This document shows, one piece after another, positions 19,167-27,090 of a stretch of DNA of 41,474 nucleotides (the stretch's first letter is position 1; every line of letters begins with the position of its first letter). The DNA comes from an uncultured Parafilimonas sp. (lineage in GTDB: Bacteria > Bacteroidota > Bacteroidia > Chitinophagales > Chitinophagaceae). The translations under genes and the position numbers were made by a program. A model generated the notes under the pieces. That model was given only the letters and a program-made list of their open reading frames with translations, was not told where the DNA came from and did not search any database. The DNA lies in the NCBI GenBank assembly GCA_903882935.1, contig CAIRZB010000109.1, positions 1-41,474 of the forward strand. The letters are read 5' to 3'.

Positions 19167-19196
19167 AAAAAAACAAGGCCACAACTTAATGTGGCC
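19167..19196 (-). terminator. Intrinsic terminator after susD
   Basis: On the minus strand the arms GGCCACA and TGTGGCC (19196-19190 and 19183-19177) form a 7-bp stem with a 6-nt loop, followed by TTGTTTTTTT (down to about 19167). This is a good rho-independent terminator shape, 48 bp past the susD stop and upstream of the VCBS gene. It would separate susCD from the two downstream genes or reduce readthrough. Confidence 0.65.
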
Positions 19197-19243
19197 CTGC
19201 CCCTTAAAAACTAACACTTACTGCTAAAAGAGAGTTTGTACAA

Positions 19244-20851
19244 TTATTTATCCCACCAAACACGGCTGGTATAGGTATCGCCATTTGCCAATGTAGCAAC
19301 ACCTGATTTATACCCAGCTGGGTTGGTTGAGCTTTCGCTTGTTGGGTAAGATTGCCTTCTAGGAATAGTACCGCTAGTGAAATTACCAACATAATTAACT
19401 GGTGCTAACACAGGGTAACCGCTTCTTCTCCAATTGCTCCAAGCCTCATCAAAGTCCAATAAGGTGCCTTCCAGTATCCAGTATTGTGTGTTGATTTGCT
19501 TTAAAGCATTGTTAGTAGAAGAAACATCCAACAGATTTGCCGCAGCGTAGGCTGTTGCAACCGTTGAACTTATTGTTCCAGACGCATTGTATGTGCTATA
19601 GGTTTGCAACGCAGCGGCCAAACCTTTTGCGTAATGCGCAGATGCAGTGCCACCAACATTCCAACCCCATTGGGCAGCTTCTGCAAGTAGTAACTCAATT
19701 TGGGCATATGTTAACACAAAAGACGGAGCATTTAACGACGTGTATAAAGCCGTTGTAGGGCGAGAATACCCGCCTGTAACATTAACGTCAGTACCTGTTC
19801 CGGTAGCACCAGGGTAGCCTGGGGCCTTTGAAATATCTGTGGCACCACCATTTTGGTCATAACCATTCGGCATACCTTGTTGCAGTGAAGGTGTATTGAT
19901 ACCAGCTAGGCTTTCGTTTCCAGCTGCAGCCTTTCCTGGCTGAGGAATTTCAGCTATTACGCCAAGCCTTGGGTCATTCATGGCTTTCAGGTAGTCAATC
20001 AAAACCTTGCCCCACCTAACTTCTGCATAATCTTCTGCAACAGTTAAAGAACTTGAGTTTGCATTGTTAAAGCCATGAGAGTTGTCAAAAACAACATAAG
20101 CATTGTCAGCATTGCTGGCAAATGTGCCGCCTGCTGCTGCTTTTTCTACATATTTCTGTGCGGTGGCTGCATCTGCTTTAGTTAAACGCATAGCCATGCG
20201 TACCATCAATGAGTAGCCGAACTTCTTCCACTGGGCTATATTGCCTTTGTAAGGAAATACATCGTTTGTGGGTGTTGCCTTCGAAGCATCCAAAGTTGTA
20301 ATAACACTGTCAAGCTTACTAAGCATAGCAGTGTAAATAGCCTGTTGGTCGTCGTACGCTGGGTGTGCTATGCCTGCCTTGGCCTGTAGTGCCTGAGAAA
20401 AAGGGCAATCACCATATACATCGGTAATGGCTTCTATGTTCAACAGTTCAACAATTAGCGCTATACCGCTAAGGTTGCTCCAAGCTGCATTGCCTTTTGT
20501 AAGGCTTTGGGTTTCGTACGCATAGCTTGCGGCTTGGTAACATGCATCCCAAGTGCGGGCTTGGTAGCTTAAAAAGCTACCGCCTTGTACATATTTATCG
20601 CCACCGCTATAGTAGCCGGGGAAGATAGAAGAAGCAAATGTTTGCGTCCACATGCTTTGAAACAGTATGGGGCCGCTATAACCGGTTGTGGCACCCACGT
20701 AACCGAGTTCCGCTGACGGCAACAACAAATTTGGATCGAAGGTGGTCGCCGAAGCCTGTGTTGGGTCTGTATTGATCGAATCAAAATCTTTGGTACACCC
20801 CGTTGCAAATAAAGCCGCAACGAAACTTATATTAATAAGAATTTTTTTCAT
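19244..20851 (-). CDS. SusD/RagB-like outer-membrane lipoprotein
   Basis: Surface nutrient-binding lipoprotein that forms the lid of a SusC TonB-dependent transporter. Residues 1-18 are a lipoprotein signal with F-A-T-G-C and C19 as the lipidated cysteine. The DFDSINTDPTQAS start of the mature protein and the TFDPNLLLPSAELGY segment resemble the SusD-like_2 family (SusD homologues seen mostly in Bacteroidota). A helical TPR-like scaffold follows, and a C-terminal region reads EAWSNWRRSGYPVL, a stretch typical of these proteins. Length of 535 residues is normal. It begins 5 bp after the susC stop on the same strand, so the two are translated together. The ligand cannot be deduced; no glycoside hydrolase gene is near. 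Confidence 0.93.
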   Translation of the reverse strand: MKKILINISFVAALFATGCTKDFDSINTDPTQASATTFDPNLLLPSAELGYVGATTGYSGPILFQSMWTQTFASSIFPGYYSGGDKYVQGGSFLSYQARTWDACYQAASYAYETQSLTKGNAAWSNLSGIALIVELLNIEAITDVYGDCPFSQALQAKAGIAHPAYDDQQAIYTAMLSKLDSVITTLDASKATPTNDVFPYKGNIAQWKKFGYSLMVRMAMRLTKADAATAQKYVEKAAAGGTFASNADNAYVVFDNSHGFNNANSSSLTVAEDYAEVRWGKVLIDYLKAMNDPRLGVIAEIPQPGKAAAGNESLAGINTPSLQQGMPNGYDQNGGATDISKAPGYPGATGTGTDVNVTGGYSRPTTALYTSLNAPSFVLTYAQIELLLAEAAQWGWNVGGTASAHYAKGLAAALQTYSTYNASGTISSTVATAYAAANLLDVSSTNNALKQINTQYWILEGTLLDFDEAWSNWRRSGYPVLAPVNYVGNFTSGTIPRRQSYPTSESSTNPAGYKSGVATLANGDTYTSRVWWDK

Positions 20852-20856
20852 GATTA

Positions 20857-23800
20857 CTATTTTTTGAATTTGAAATTAGCATTTATACCAAATGACCTAA
20901 CTGATGGCAGGCTCGTACCTTCTATACCTGCATAACCAATGGTAGAAGAGAACCCTGCTTCGGGATCAATGTTATCGGTGTGCTTAAGCAGCGTAACGAG
21001 GTTGCGTGCAACCAATGAAATTTGGATAGCGCTAAATAAAGGCAGTTTAGAAAGTGCTTTTTCTGATATGTTATAACCGAGGGTAATTTGGCGAAGCTTG
21101 ATATAATCACCACTAAGCACGTTGCCTTTTGAAATACTTGCAAGCCTTTGGTAGTAGGATTCTGCACTTGCAGTGGTTGTATTGGAAGTAGTTCCGTCAC
21201 CTAGTACACCGTTAACCAAAACACCACTTTCCCTGCCAACTAGGGTTGCTTTGTCAAGACCCCTATAAAGAGCATAGTACTTGGTTGCAGAAAGCACCTT
21301 GTTGCCAAAATTGTAATCAATTAAAAAGGAGAAACTGAAGTCTTTGTACGAAAACTCGTTTTTAAACCCACCATACAGCGTAGGTAATACACTGCCTGAC
21401 GCTACAAGGCCACCTTGTATTGGCAAGCCACTACCGTCAACTTCAATTTGGCCTTTTGAATTATAGGTATAATCGTGAGCAAGTATCTGCGGGCCAGCCA
21501 TGCCAACTATATAAGCTGTGTTGGCATTAAGCGGCCTGTATGTACCCAACCCTAAATTATTGCCAGCAGCATCTGTTTTAAGTACCTCATTTTTTACCGA
21601 GGTAAGGTTGAAGCTAACGTTCCAGCCAAAGTTTCTTGTTTTAACTGGCGTGCCGGTAACCAATACTTCTAATCCTTTGTTTTGAATAGAACCGTTGGCT
21701 ATTACAGAACCACTGAAGCCAGTTGCCCAGCTAATGCTAGCATTCATAATTTCGTTGCTAGACTTGCGGTTAAAATAAGCAATGTCAAAACCCAAACGGT
21801 TATCAAAAAACTTCAACTCAGTACCAATTTCAAATTCTGACAGCGTGTATGGCTTCAAAAACAAATTAGGCAAGGTGCTGCTAAAGCCACCTGTTGAAGT
21901 ACCGTTTATAGCACTGCCCACACTGTAGTAGGTGGCTGTTTGGTATGGTGATGAAGGCTCGCCGCTGGTTTGTGCATAAGATGCACGAAGTTTACCGAAG
22001 CTAAGCGCTGGTATGTGTGTTAACTGAGAAAATATGAAACTACCTGAAACTGAAGGCGTAAACAAGTTCCTTTTGTCCTTCGCTATACCAGAGTTATATA
22101 AGGTAGAAAAGGCATCGTAACGGCCTGTAGTGCTTAGGCTTAAAAAGTTTTTATAAGTAAGATCCACTGAGTAAAACTCTGAGAATGCTTTTCTTTCGGC
22201 ATAGCCGTAACCCCTTCCGTAGCTAAGTACGTTACCAGGCGTGTACAGATTTGGTATTACAAACGGACCACCGTTTATGCTTACACTTTCTGATTTGTTA
22301 TGGCGACCGTTTACACCCAATGTCGCGTCCAAATTCAAGTCATTTGTAATTTTATGTGTAATGCCCAACAAACCATCCAAGTTAAGTTCTGAGGTTTGGC
22401 TAGTACCAAGGCCTATACCACCAGATTGGCCCGCAGAATTATAAGAATAGTCTGTACCAGTAGGTGTTACTCCCAAACTTCTGTCATTCTCGTTATCATA
22501 GCCTAACCGGCCTTGCAAATAAATCCAGCTTGCAAAACTATATTTTGCAGAAACTGCAGAAATAAGCCTTTTACGGTCAATTTGGGTAACCCATTTATTA
22601 ACTGCAAACCATGGGTTTGTTACATAGTTGTCATCGCTAAACACAATTTCCCTGCCGTTTGCATCAAAACCAGGAGCAAGGGAGCTTTCCTTAATGTTGG
22701 GGGCCAAAAACAAGCCATTGTTGGGGTTGCCCGGGCCATCGCTCAATTGTGGAGGATTCCTGTTCTGTTGGTCAATATAATTTGCCAACACGCTTACGCT
22801 AAATTTGTCGGTAAGCTTTTGGTCCATGTTAAAGTTAACCGTGTTCCTGTCAAGGCCGCTGTTGCGTACAATAGCCCTGTTGTTTAAATTAGACAAAGAA
22901 ATGCGGTATGTTCCTTTATCGCCACCACCATTAACTGACACGGTGTTGGTAAAAGAAGGGCCAGAGCGGTAAAAATCTGCGATATTGTTTTTGTAAGGTG
23001 AATAAGCATAGCTCTTACCGTCGAAACCAGTAAAGCTAGAACCATTCATTTTACCACCCCAAGCAAAACGTGCAGTAGCCTGTGAGGCAGACTGTGTTGT
23101 TGGCATTACACCGCCGGTGCCTTGGCCATATACATACTGGTAATCAGTAGAGTTAATGGCTTTGTCTACAACATAGTTTGCATTGTACTCAACATTAGCA
23201 GTACCCTTTTTGCCGGTTTTTGTGGTAATTAAAATTACACCGTTTGCTGCTCTAGAACCATACAATGCAGAAGCGGCCAAGCCTTTCAACACTGTCATTG
23301 AAGCAATATCATCTGGGTTAATGTTGCCGATACCGTCACCGTTGTCGGAACCGCCCCACTCACCAGCACTACCACGTTGGCTGTTGTCTATTGGTACACC
23401 ATTTAACACAAACAGTGGTGAGCCACCACCTGTAAGGCTTGATACACCCCTAAGCAATATACGCGCAGAACCGCCGGGGCCACCGTTGGTACCATGCACA
23501 TTTAAGCCTGCTACTTGGCCTTCTAGGCCCAGTGCCACGTTGGTTTCGCGGGCCTTGCTAAGTTGGTCGCCATCCACCGTAGAAACAGCGTAACCTACTT
23601 TCTTAGCGTCTTTGCTAATACCAAGTGCCGTTACAACAACTGTAGACAAAGTGTTGTCAGAAGATGGGTCGAGCGATACAGATAATGCACCGCCGCCAGC
23701 CGTAACCGCAACTGTTTTAGTAGCGTAGCCCACATAGCTAAATTCCAGTGTGGTGCTGCCTGCTGGTAAAATAATGGAAAAACTACCATTAATGTCTGCA

Positions 23801-23955
23801 ACTGTTTTGGTTGCCTTGCCTTGTACCTGAACGGTAACCGCAGGAAGAGGCGCGCCTGTTTTGGAGTCAGTAACCGTTCCGGTTACACGCTGTGTTTGTG
23901 CCATTGCCGCTAAGTTTAACAGCATTAGAAACACCAGCAGTTTGAGTTTTCTCAT
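20857..23955 (-). CDS. SusC/RagA TonB-linked outer-membrane transporter
   Basis: TonB-dependent outer-membrane channel partnered with the SusD protein. Order: signal peptide (1-19, ending A-M-A-Q), carboxypeptidase-regulatory-like beta domain (about 22-95, VTGTVTDSKTGAPLPAV to SYVGYATKTV), a TonB-box-like STVVVTALG near 105, plug domain (about 115-245, GLEGQVAGLNV, ILLRGVSSL, PLFVLNGVPIDN, VLKGLAASALYGSRAANG), then a long beta-barrel to the C-terminal NANFKFKK. The 1032-residue length is standard. It has no FecR or anti-sigma partner nearby; the ROK gene is immediately upstream on the same strand. A strong palindrome lies 54-78 bp before the start. Confidence 0.95.
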   Translation of the reverse strand: MRKLKLLVFLMLLNLAAMAQTQRVTGTVTDSKTGAPLPAVTVQVQGKATKTVADINGSFSIILPAGSTTLEFSYVGYATKTVAVTAGGGALSVSLDPSSDNTLSTVVVTALGISKDAKKVGYAVSTVDGDQLSKARETNVALGLEGQVAGLNVHGTNGGPGGSARILLRGVSSLTGGGSPLFVLNGVPIDNSQRGSAGEWGGSDNGDGIGNINPDDIASMTVLKGLAASALYGSRAANGVILITTKTGKKGTANVEYNANYVVDKAINSTDYQYVYGQGTGGVMPTTQSASQATARFAWGGKMNGSSFTGFDGKSYAYSPYKNNIADFYRSGPSFTNTVSVNGGGDKGTYRISLSNLNNRAIVRNSGLDRNTVNFNMDQKLTDKFSVSVLANYIDQQNRNPPQLSDGPGNPNNGLFLAPNIKESSLAPGFDANGREIVFSDDNYVTNPWFAVNKWVTQIDRKRLISAVSAKYSFASWIYLQGRLGYDNENDRSLGVTPTGTDYSYNSAGQSGGIGLGTSQTSELNLDGLLGITHKITNDLNLDATLGVNGRHNKSESVSINGGPFVIPNLYTPGNVLSYGRGYGYAERKAFSEFYSVDLTYKNFLSLSTTGRYDAFSTLYNSGIAKDKRNLFTPSVSGSFIFSQLTHIPALSFGKLRASYAQTSGEPSSPYQTATYYSVGSAINGTSTGGFSSTLPNLFLKPYTLSEFEIGTELKFFDNRLGFDIAYFNRKSSNEIMNASISWATGFSGSVIANGSIQNKGLEVLVTGTPVKTRNFGWNVSFNLTSVKNEVLKTDAAGNNLGLGTYRPLNANTAYIVGMAGPQILAHDYTYNSKGQIEVDGSGLPIQGGLVASGSVLPTLYGGFKNEFSYKDFSFSFLIDYNFGNKVLSATKYYALYRGLDKATLVGRESGVLVNGVLGDGTTSNTTTASAESYYQRLASISKGNVLSGDYIKLRQITLGYNISEKALSKLPLFSAIQISLVARNLVTLLKHTDNIDPEAGFSSTIGYAGIEGTSLPSVRSFGINANFKFKK

Positions 23956-24008
23956 TGTGCGTTTAGTTTTGATTATAAAAAATTAATACCCGTTAAAAAA
24001 AATATAAA

Positions 24009-24033
24009 CAATTTTTTGTAACACAAAATATTG
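24009..24033 (-). promoter_or_regulatory. Palindromic operator candidate upstream of susC
   Basis: Two 11-nt arms, CAATTTTTTGT (24009-24019) and ACAAAATATTG (24023-24033), are inverted with one mismatch around the spacer AAC. The site lies 54 to 78 bp upstream of the susC ATG. On the minus strand it contains TATTTTG, close to the -7 element of this phylum, so a bound regulator could block the promoter. The adjacent ROK gene is the obvious candidate regulator; this is inference. Confidence 0.45.
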
Positions 24034-24168
24034 CTTAACATCGCTTTATATATAAAAATAAATATCCAATTAATTAGCCTTTGAGTTTTTTGATGAACAG
24101 GCGTAAAAAATTAGTGTGTCGCTTTCGCTTTTTACAACCCGCTTTATATCAAAAAACCTGCATCCACC

Positions 24169-24223
24169 CAATAGCCTTTATGTCATGTTAACACTTTTAT
24201 ACTTTAGCAAATAAAGCCTATTG
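24169..24223 (-). terminator. Stem-loop spanning the ROK stop codon
   Basis: CAATAGCCTTTAT (24169-24181) and ATAAAGCCTATTG (24211-24223) are 13-nt inverted arms with one mismatch around a 29-nt loop. The distal arm overlaps the TAG stop of the ROK gene (24218-24220). On the minus strand the stem is followed within about 10 nt by GGTTTTTTGA. It may terminate the ROK transcript before susC, or be a regulatory structure. Confidence 0.4.
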
Positions 24224-25444
24224 TAAAATCACTTCTTTTACAACCCCTTTTGCAATAACCAATTGATTAACAGTTAAGTTTTCCATTACCAACGCTGCCG
24301 CCCCAATTGGATAGGCATTGTATTTCATAGTTGAAAAAATCACCTCTGTGTGTTCAAAAAGCCTTGGTATGCAATATTCATTCAATGCTTGTTGTATAGG
24401 TGCCAGCAATACTTTACCTACCTCTGCCCCCCTACCGCTTAATAACACCTGCTCTGGACTGTTTATATGTATCAATATTGCTATTGCTTTACCAATTTTA
24501 TAAGCCATTTCCGACAAAAGCTCTATTGCAAACTGATCGCCCCTTTTTGCAGCACCCATTATTTCCTCACACATTTCCTCGGCACTTTCCCTAACCTGTA
24601 TCGTTCCCTTGTAGCCTGATTTAATTCTATCTATGGCCTTTTGCGCTACTATTCTTAACGTAGCCTCGGTTTCCAAACATCCCTTTTTACCACATTCACA
24701 TAAAATATCACCAGTACCTACCGGTATGTGGCTAAGTTCGCCTGCATACCCATTATGCCCCCTAAACATTTTGCCATCTACTATCATGCCCAACCCTATA
24801 CCCCACCCTACATTTATCACCATCACATCCTGCCGGTTCTTGGCTAAGCCAAACTTTGATTCGGCTAGTGCAATCACGCTTGAATCATTGTCAATATAAA
24901 CAGGCATATCAAACACACGCTCAAAATATTCCCTCAAACTTTCACCCGTTAACGTATGCAGGTAAGAATGGTTTATCCCTTTTTTTATGTTAACAAATCC
25001 CGGCATACCCAACCCCATTCCTATTATGTCACCATGTGGTAAACCCGAACTAACAATTGCTTCCTGTATTAAGTCTTCCAGCTTACACAATGCTGCTTTA
25101 TTGTTTAGTAGCTTTAGTTCCGCTTTTTTTGAACATATTTCAGAATTGTTGGCTACGTCCAATATTTTAATATTGGTGTAAAGCTGGTCCATAACTACCG
25201 AAACAATATACACATTGCCGGGCTTTAGGGCGAACAACAACGGCTTTCTTCCACCGGTTGAGCGTGCGTAACCTTTTTCGGTTACCATGCCCGCATCTGT
25301 CATTTCCGCTATCGCTTTTGCAATAATCGGCAGGCTTCTATCCAACGCTTCGCTTAACTCCGCACAAGATGCTGCCCCGTCAAAGTACAAACGTTTTAGT
25401 ATCTGAACCTTCAATGAACTATCAATGGACGCTATTTTGGCCAT
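24218..25444 (-). CDS. ROK family transcriptional regulator
   Basis: Predicted sugar-responsive DNA-binding regulator of 408 residues. The N-terminal ~75 residues form a winged helix-turn-helix (ILKRLYFDGAASCAELSEAL, then RSLPIIAKAIAEMTDAG). The ROK kinase-like fold follows, with GMGLGMPGFVNIKKG, DNDSSVIALAESKFG and INVGWGIGLGMI. The zinc signature is intact: a histidine in GELSHIPVG and C-E-C-G-K-K-G-C-L-E at about 249-258. ROK regulators such as NagC, Mlc and XylR bind sugars or their phosphates and regulate uptake genes. It precedes susC by 262 bp on the same strand, so control of the SusCD block is the likely job. The inducer is not known. Confidence 0.9.
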   Translation of the reverse strand: MAKIASIDSSLKVQILKRLYFDGAASCAELSEALDRSLPIIAKAIAEMTDAGMVTEKGYARSTGGRKPLLFALKPGNVYIVSVVMDQLYTNIKILDVANNSEICSKKAELKLLNNKAALCKLEDLIQEAIVSSGLPHGDIIGMGLGMPGFVNIKKGINHSYLHTLTGESLREYFERVFDMPVYIDNDSSVIALAESKFGLAKNRQDVMVINVGWGIGLGMIVDGKMFRGHNGYAGELSHIPVGTGDILCECGKKGCLETEATLRIVAQKAIDRIKSGYKGTIQVRESAEEMCEEIMGAAKRGDQFAIELLSEMAYKIGKAIAILIHINSPEQVLLSGRGAEVGKVLLAPIQQALNEYCIPRLFEHTEVIFSTMKYNAYPIGAAALVMENLTVNQLVIAKGVVKEVILQ

Positions 25445-25554
25445 TTACACAGTTATTATGCTTTTGCTAATCTTTTGTTACGCTAGCGTTAATTTTTCAA
25501 AAATCAAACTTAATAAATTTTTTTAAAAAGTAAAAATTATTTTTAATTAGTTAA

Positions 25555-25576
25555 TTTACTTTATAAACAAAGTAAA
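25555..25576 (-). promoter_or_regulatory. Inverted repeat upstream of the ROK gene
   Basis: Perfect 8-nt arms TTTACTTT (25555-25562) and AAAGTAAA (25569-25576) flank a 6-nt spacer, 111 to 132 bp upstream of the ROK start, in an AT-rich stretch. A further AAAAAGTAAAAA copy of the right half-site lies near 25526. The geometry resembles XylR-type ROK operators (AT-rich half-sites with a short spacer), so autoregulation is plausible. Confidence 0.4.
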
Positions 25577-25640
25577 AACTTTTGTTATTTATTAATTTTT
25601 ACTATCCCAGCCATTCCGGGTAATATAATTGTTGTAGGCA

Positions 25641-25685
25641 AAAAAACATCGCACGGACAAGGGAACCCCTTTTAGCCGTGCGATG
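25641..25685 (-). terminator. Intrinsic terminator of the amidohydrolase genes
   Basis: Perfect 10-bp inverted arms CATCGCACGG (25647-25656) and CCGTGCGATG (25676-25685) with a 19-nt loop. On the minus strand the stem is followed at once by six T (25646-25641). It begins 28 bp past the stop of the 429-residue amidohydrolase-like gene and separates that transcript from the ROK gene. Confidence 0.8.
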
Positions 25686-25712
25686 CCTGTTTTACTAACC
25701 CCGTGCAGCAAA

Positions 25713-27002
25713 CTACCTCAAACTATATTTGTATTTGTATTTTTCGTACAGCTGCTTGTGCTTGTTGTCTAAGTTTATCTGCCTGCCCTGTATTAAAGCA
25801 TATGCCACATTGCTGCTTTTCATATCCAGTATATCCCCGTCACAAACCACAATGTTAGCGTCTTTACCGGTTTCGATGGAACCGGTGCTGGCATCAATGC
25901 CTAAAATTTTGGCGGCGTTTAAAGTAATGGCCTGCAATGCCTGCTCCTTGGTTAGGCCCCATGCGGCGGCCGTGCCGGCATCGAAACTTAGGTTGCGCCC
26001 GCGGTTTTCGCCGTGCGTGTCAGAAATGGCAAACAACACACCTGCCTGCTGTAAAATGCCGGGTGTTTTATATGGCTGGTTAACATCGTCGTCCTGGGTT
26101 ATGGGCAAGCTGTGCATTTCGCCTAATATCACGGCTATGTTGTTTTGCTTAAGGTAATCCGTTATCAACCAGCTTTCAGCACCACCCACTATCACCGTAC
26201 GAAAGTTAAATTCCCTGGCAAATGACACGGCCGCCATCATCTCCTTCACCAAGTCGCAATGCACAAAAAATGTTTTCGATTGGTCGAACAGGCCTTTCAC
26301 AGCTTCAAACTTAACATTCGTGTGCACATGCTTGGCCTCTTCAAAGTAAGCTTTGGCTTCACGGAAGAAAGCACGAACTTTTTCAATGCGTTCAAACGCT
26401 TCCTTTAAGGGGTCACCCGCTGGGCCGCTGCCCCTAAACCGTTGGGGCAGTACAGCAAGGCTGGGCATGCGAAAATGCAGGCCGCCGTCTGTTTTATAAG
26501 CAGCGTCTTCCCAGTTCCAGGCATCCAGCTGCACCACAGAAGACGAGCCGCTTATTATACCCCCGTCGGGTACCACATTGGCTAATAATATGCCATTGCT
26601 GCGTAAGGTGTTAATCACTTTAGAATCGGCATTGTACGCGATAAGTGAGCGTATATTGCTGTTGTTTTCGCCCAGCTCATACCCATCTTGGGTGCTACGC
26701 ACTGCATTTATCTCGTTAAGGCCAAGGTCAGTCACGGGCGTTATAAGCCCTGGGTAAACCTGCTTGCCGGTACAGTCAATAATTTTAGCATCGGCTATAG
26801 CAGCGTATTTGCCCACTTTGGTAATTTTTCCGCCGCTCACCACCACTACACCGTCTTTTATTATGTCGCCAGTACCGGTGTGCACGGTGCCATGCACCAG
26901 GGCAATGGTTTGTGTTTGCGCAGGCGCAGGATAAATTGTTTCCTGCGCGTGGCTTTGGGCCATACTTACAGTAATTAGTAGAAGCAATACTATTTTTTTC
27001 AC
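25713..27002 (-). CDS. Secreted amidohydrolase-like protein, metal site degenerate
   Basis: Amidohydrolase-superfamily protein of 429 residues with a signal peptide (1-19, ending S-H-A-Q). It has the composite N-terminal beta domain (ALVHGTVHTGTGD, GGKITKVGKYAAI, TGKQVYPGLI) and a C-terminal segment ILGIDASTGSIETGKDANIVV typical of imidazolonepropionase-like enzymes. The H-x-H motif expected after PGLI-D is missing: the sequence there is T-P-V-T-D. An aspartate in AISDTHG may be the conserved late ligand. Thus catalysis by the usual binuclear metal site is doubtful. It follows the 1013-residue homologue by 88 bp on the same strand, and the two may work as partners. Confidence 0.85.
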   Translation of the reverse strand: MKKIVLLLLITVSMAQSHAQETIYPAPAQTQTIALVHGTVHTGTGDIIKDGVVVVSGGKITKVGKYAAIADAKIIDCTGKQVYPGLITPVTDLGLNEINAVRSTQDGYELGENNSNIRSLIAYNADSKVINTLRSNGILLANVVPDGGIISGSSSVVQLDAWNWEDAAYKTDGGLHFRMPSLAVLPQRFRGSGPAGDPLKEAFERIEKVRAFFREAKAYFEEAKHVHTNVKFEAVKGLFDQSKTFFVHCDLVKEMMAAVSFAREFNFRTVIVGGAESWLITDYLKQNNIAVILGEMHSLPITQDDDVNQPYKTPGILQQAGVLFAISDTHGENRGRNLSFDAGTAAAWGLTKEQALQAITLNAAKILGIDASTGSIETGKDANIVVCDGDILDMKSSNVAYALIQGRQINLDNKHKQLYEKYKYKYSLR

Positions 27003-27069
27003 TTGTGTAATTTTTTTCTTTGTTAGATAACACCAAATCCTATGTTGTTTTACTTACGAACCAGAAAAC

Positions 27070-27083
27070 TTGCCAGAAGGCAA
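27070..27083 (-). terminator. Weak hairpin between the two amidohydrolase genes
   Basis: TTGCC (27070-27074) and GGCAA (27079-27083) with a 4-nt loop, followed on the minus strand by GTTTTC. The 5-bp stem is too short for an efficient terminator; partial attenuation is possible. Confidence 0.2.
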
Positions 27084-27090
27084 CCTAACA

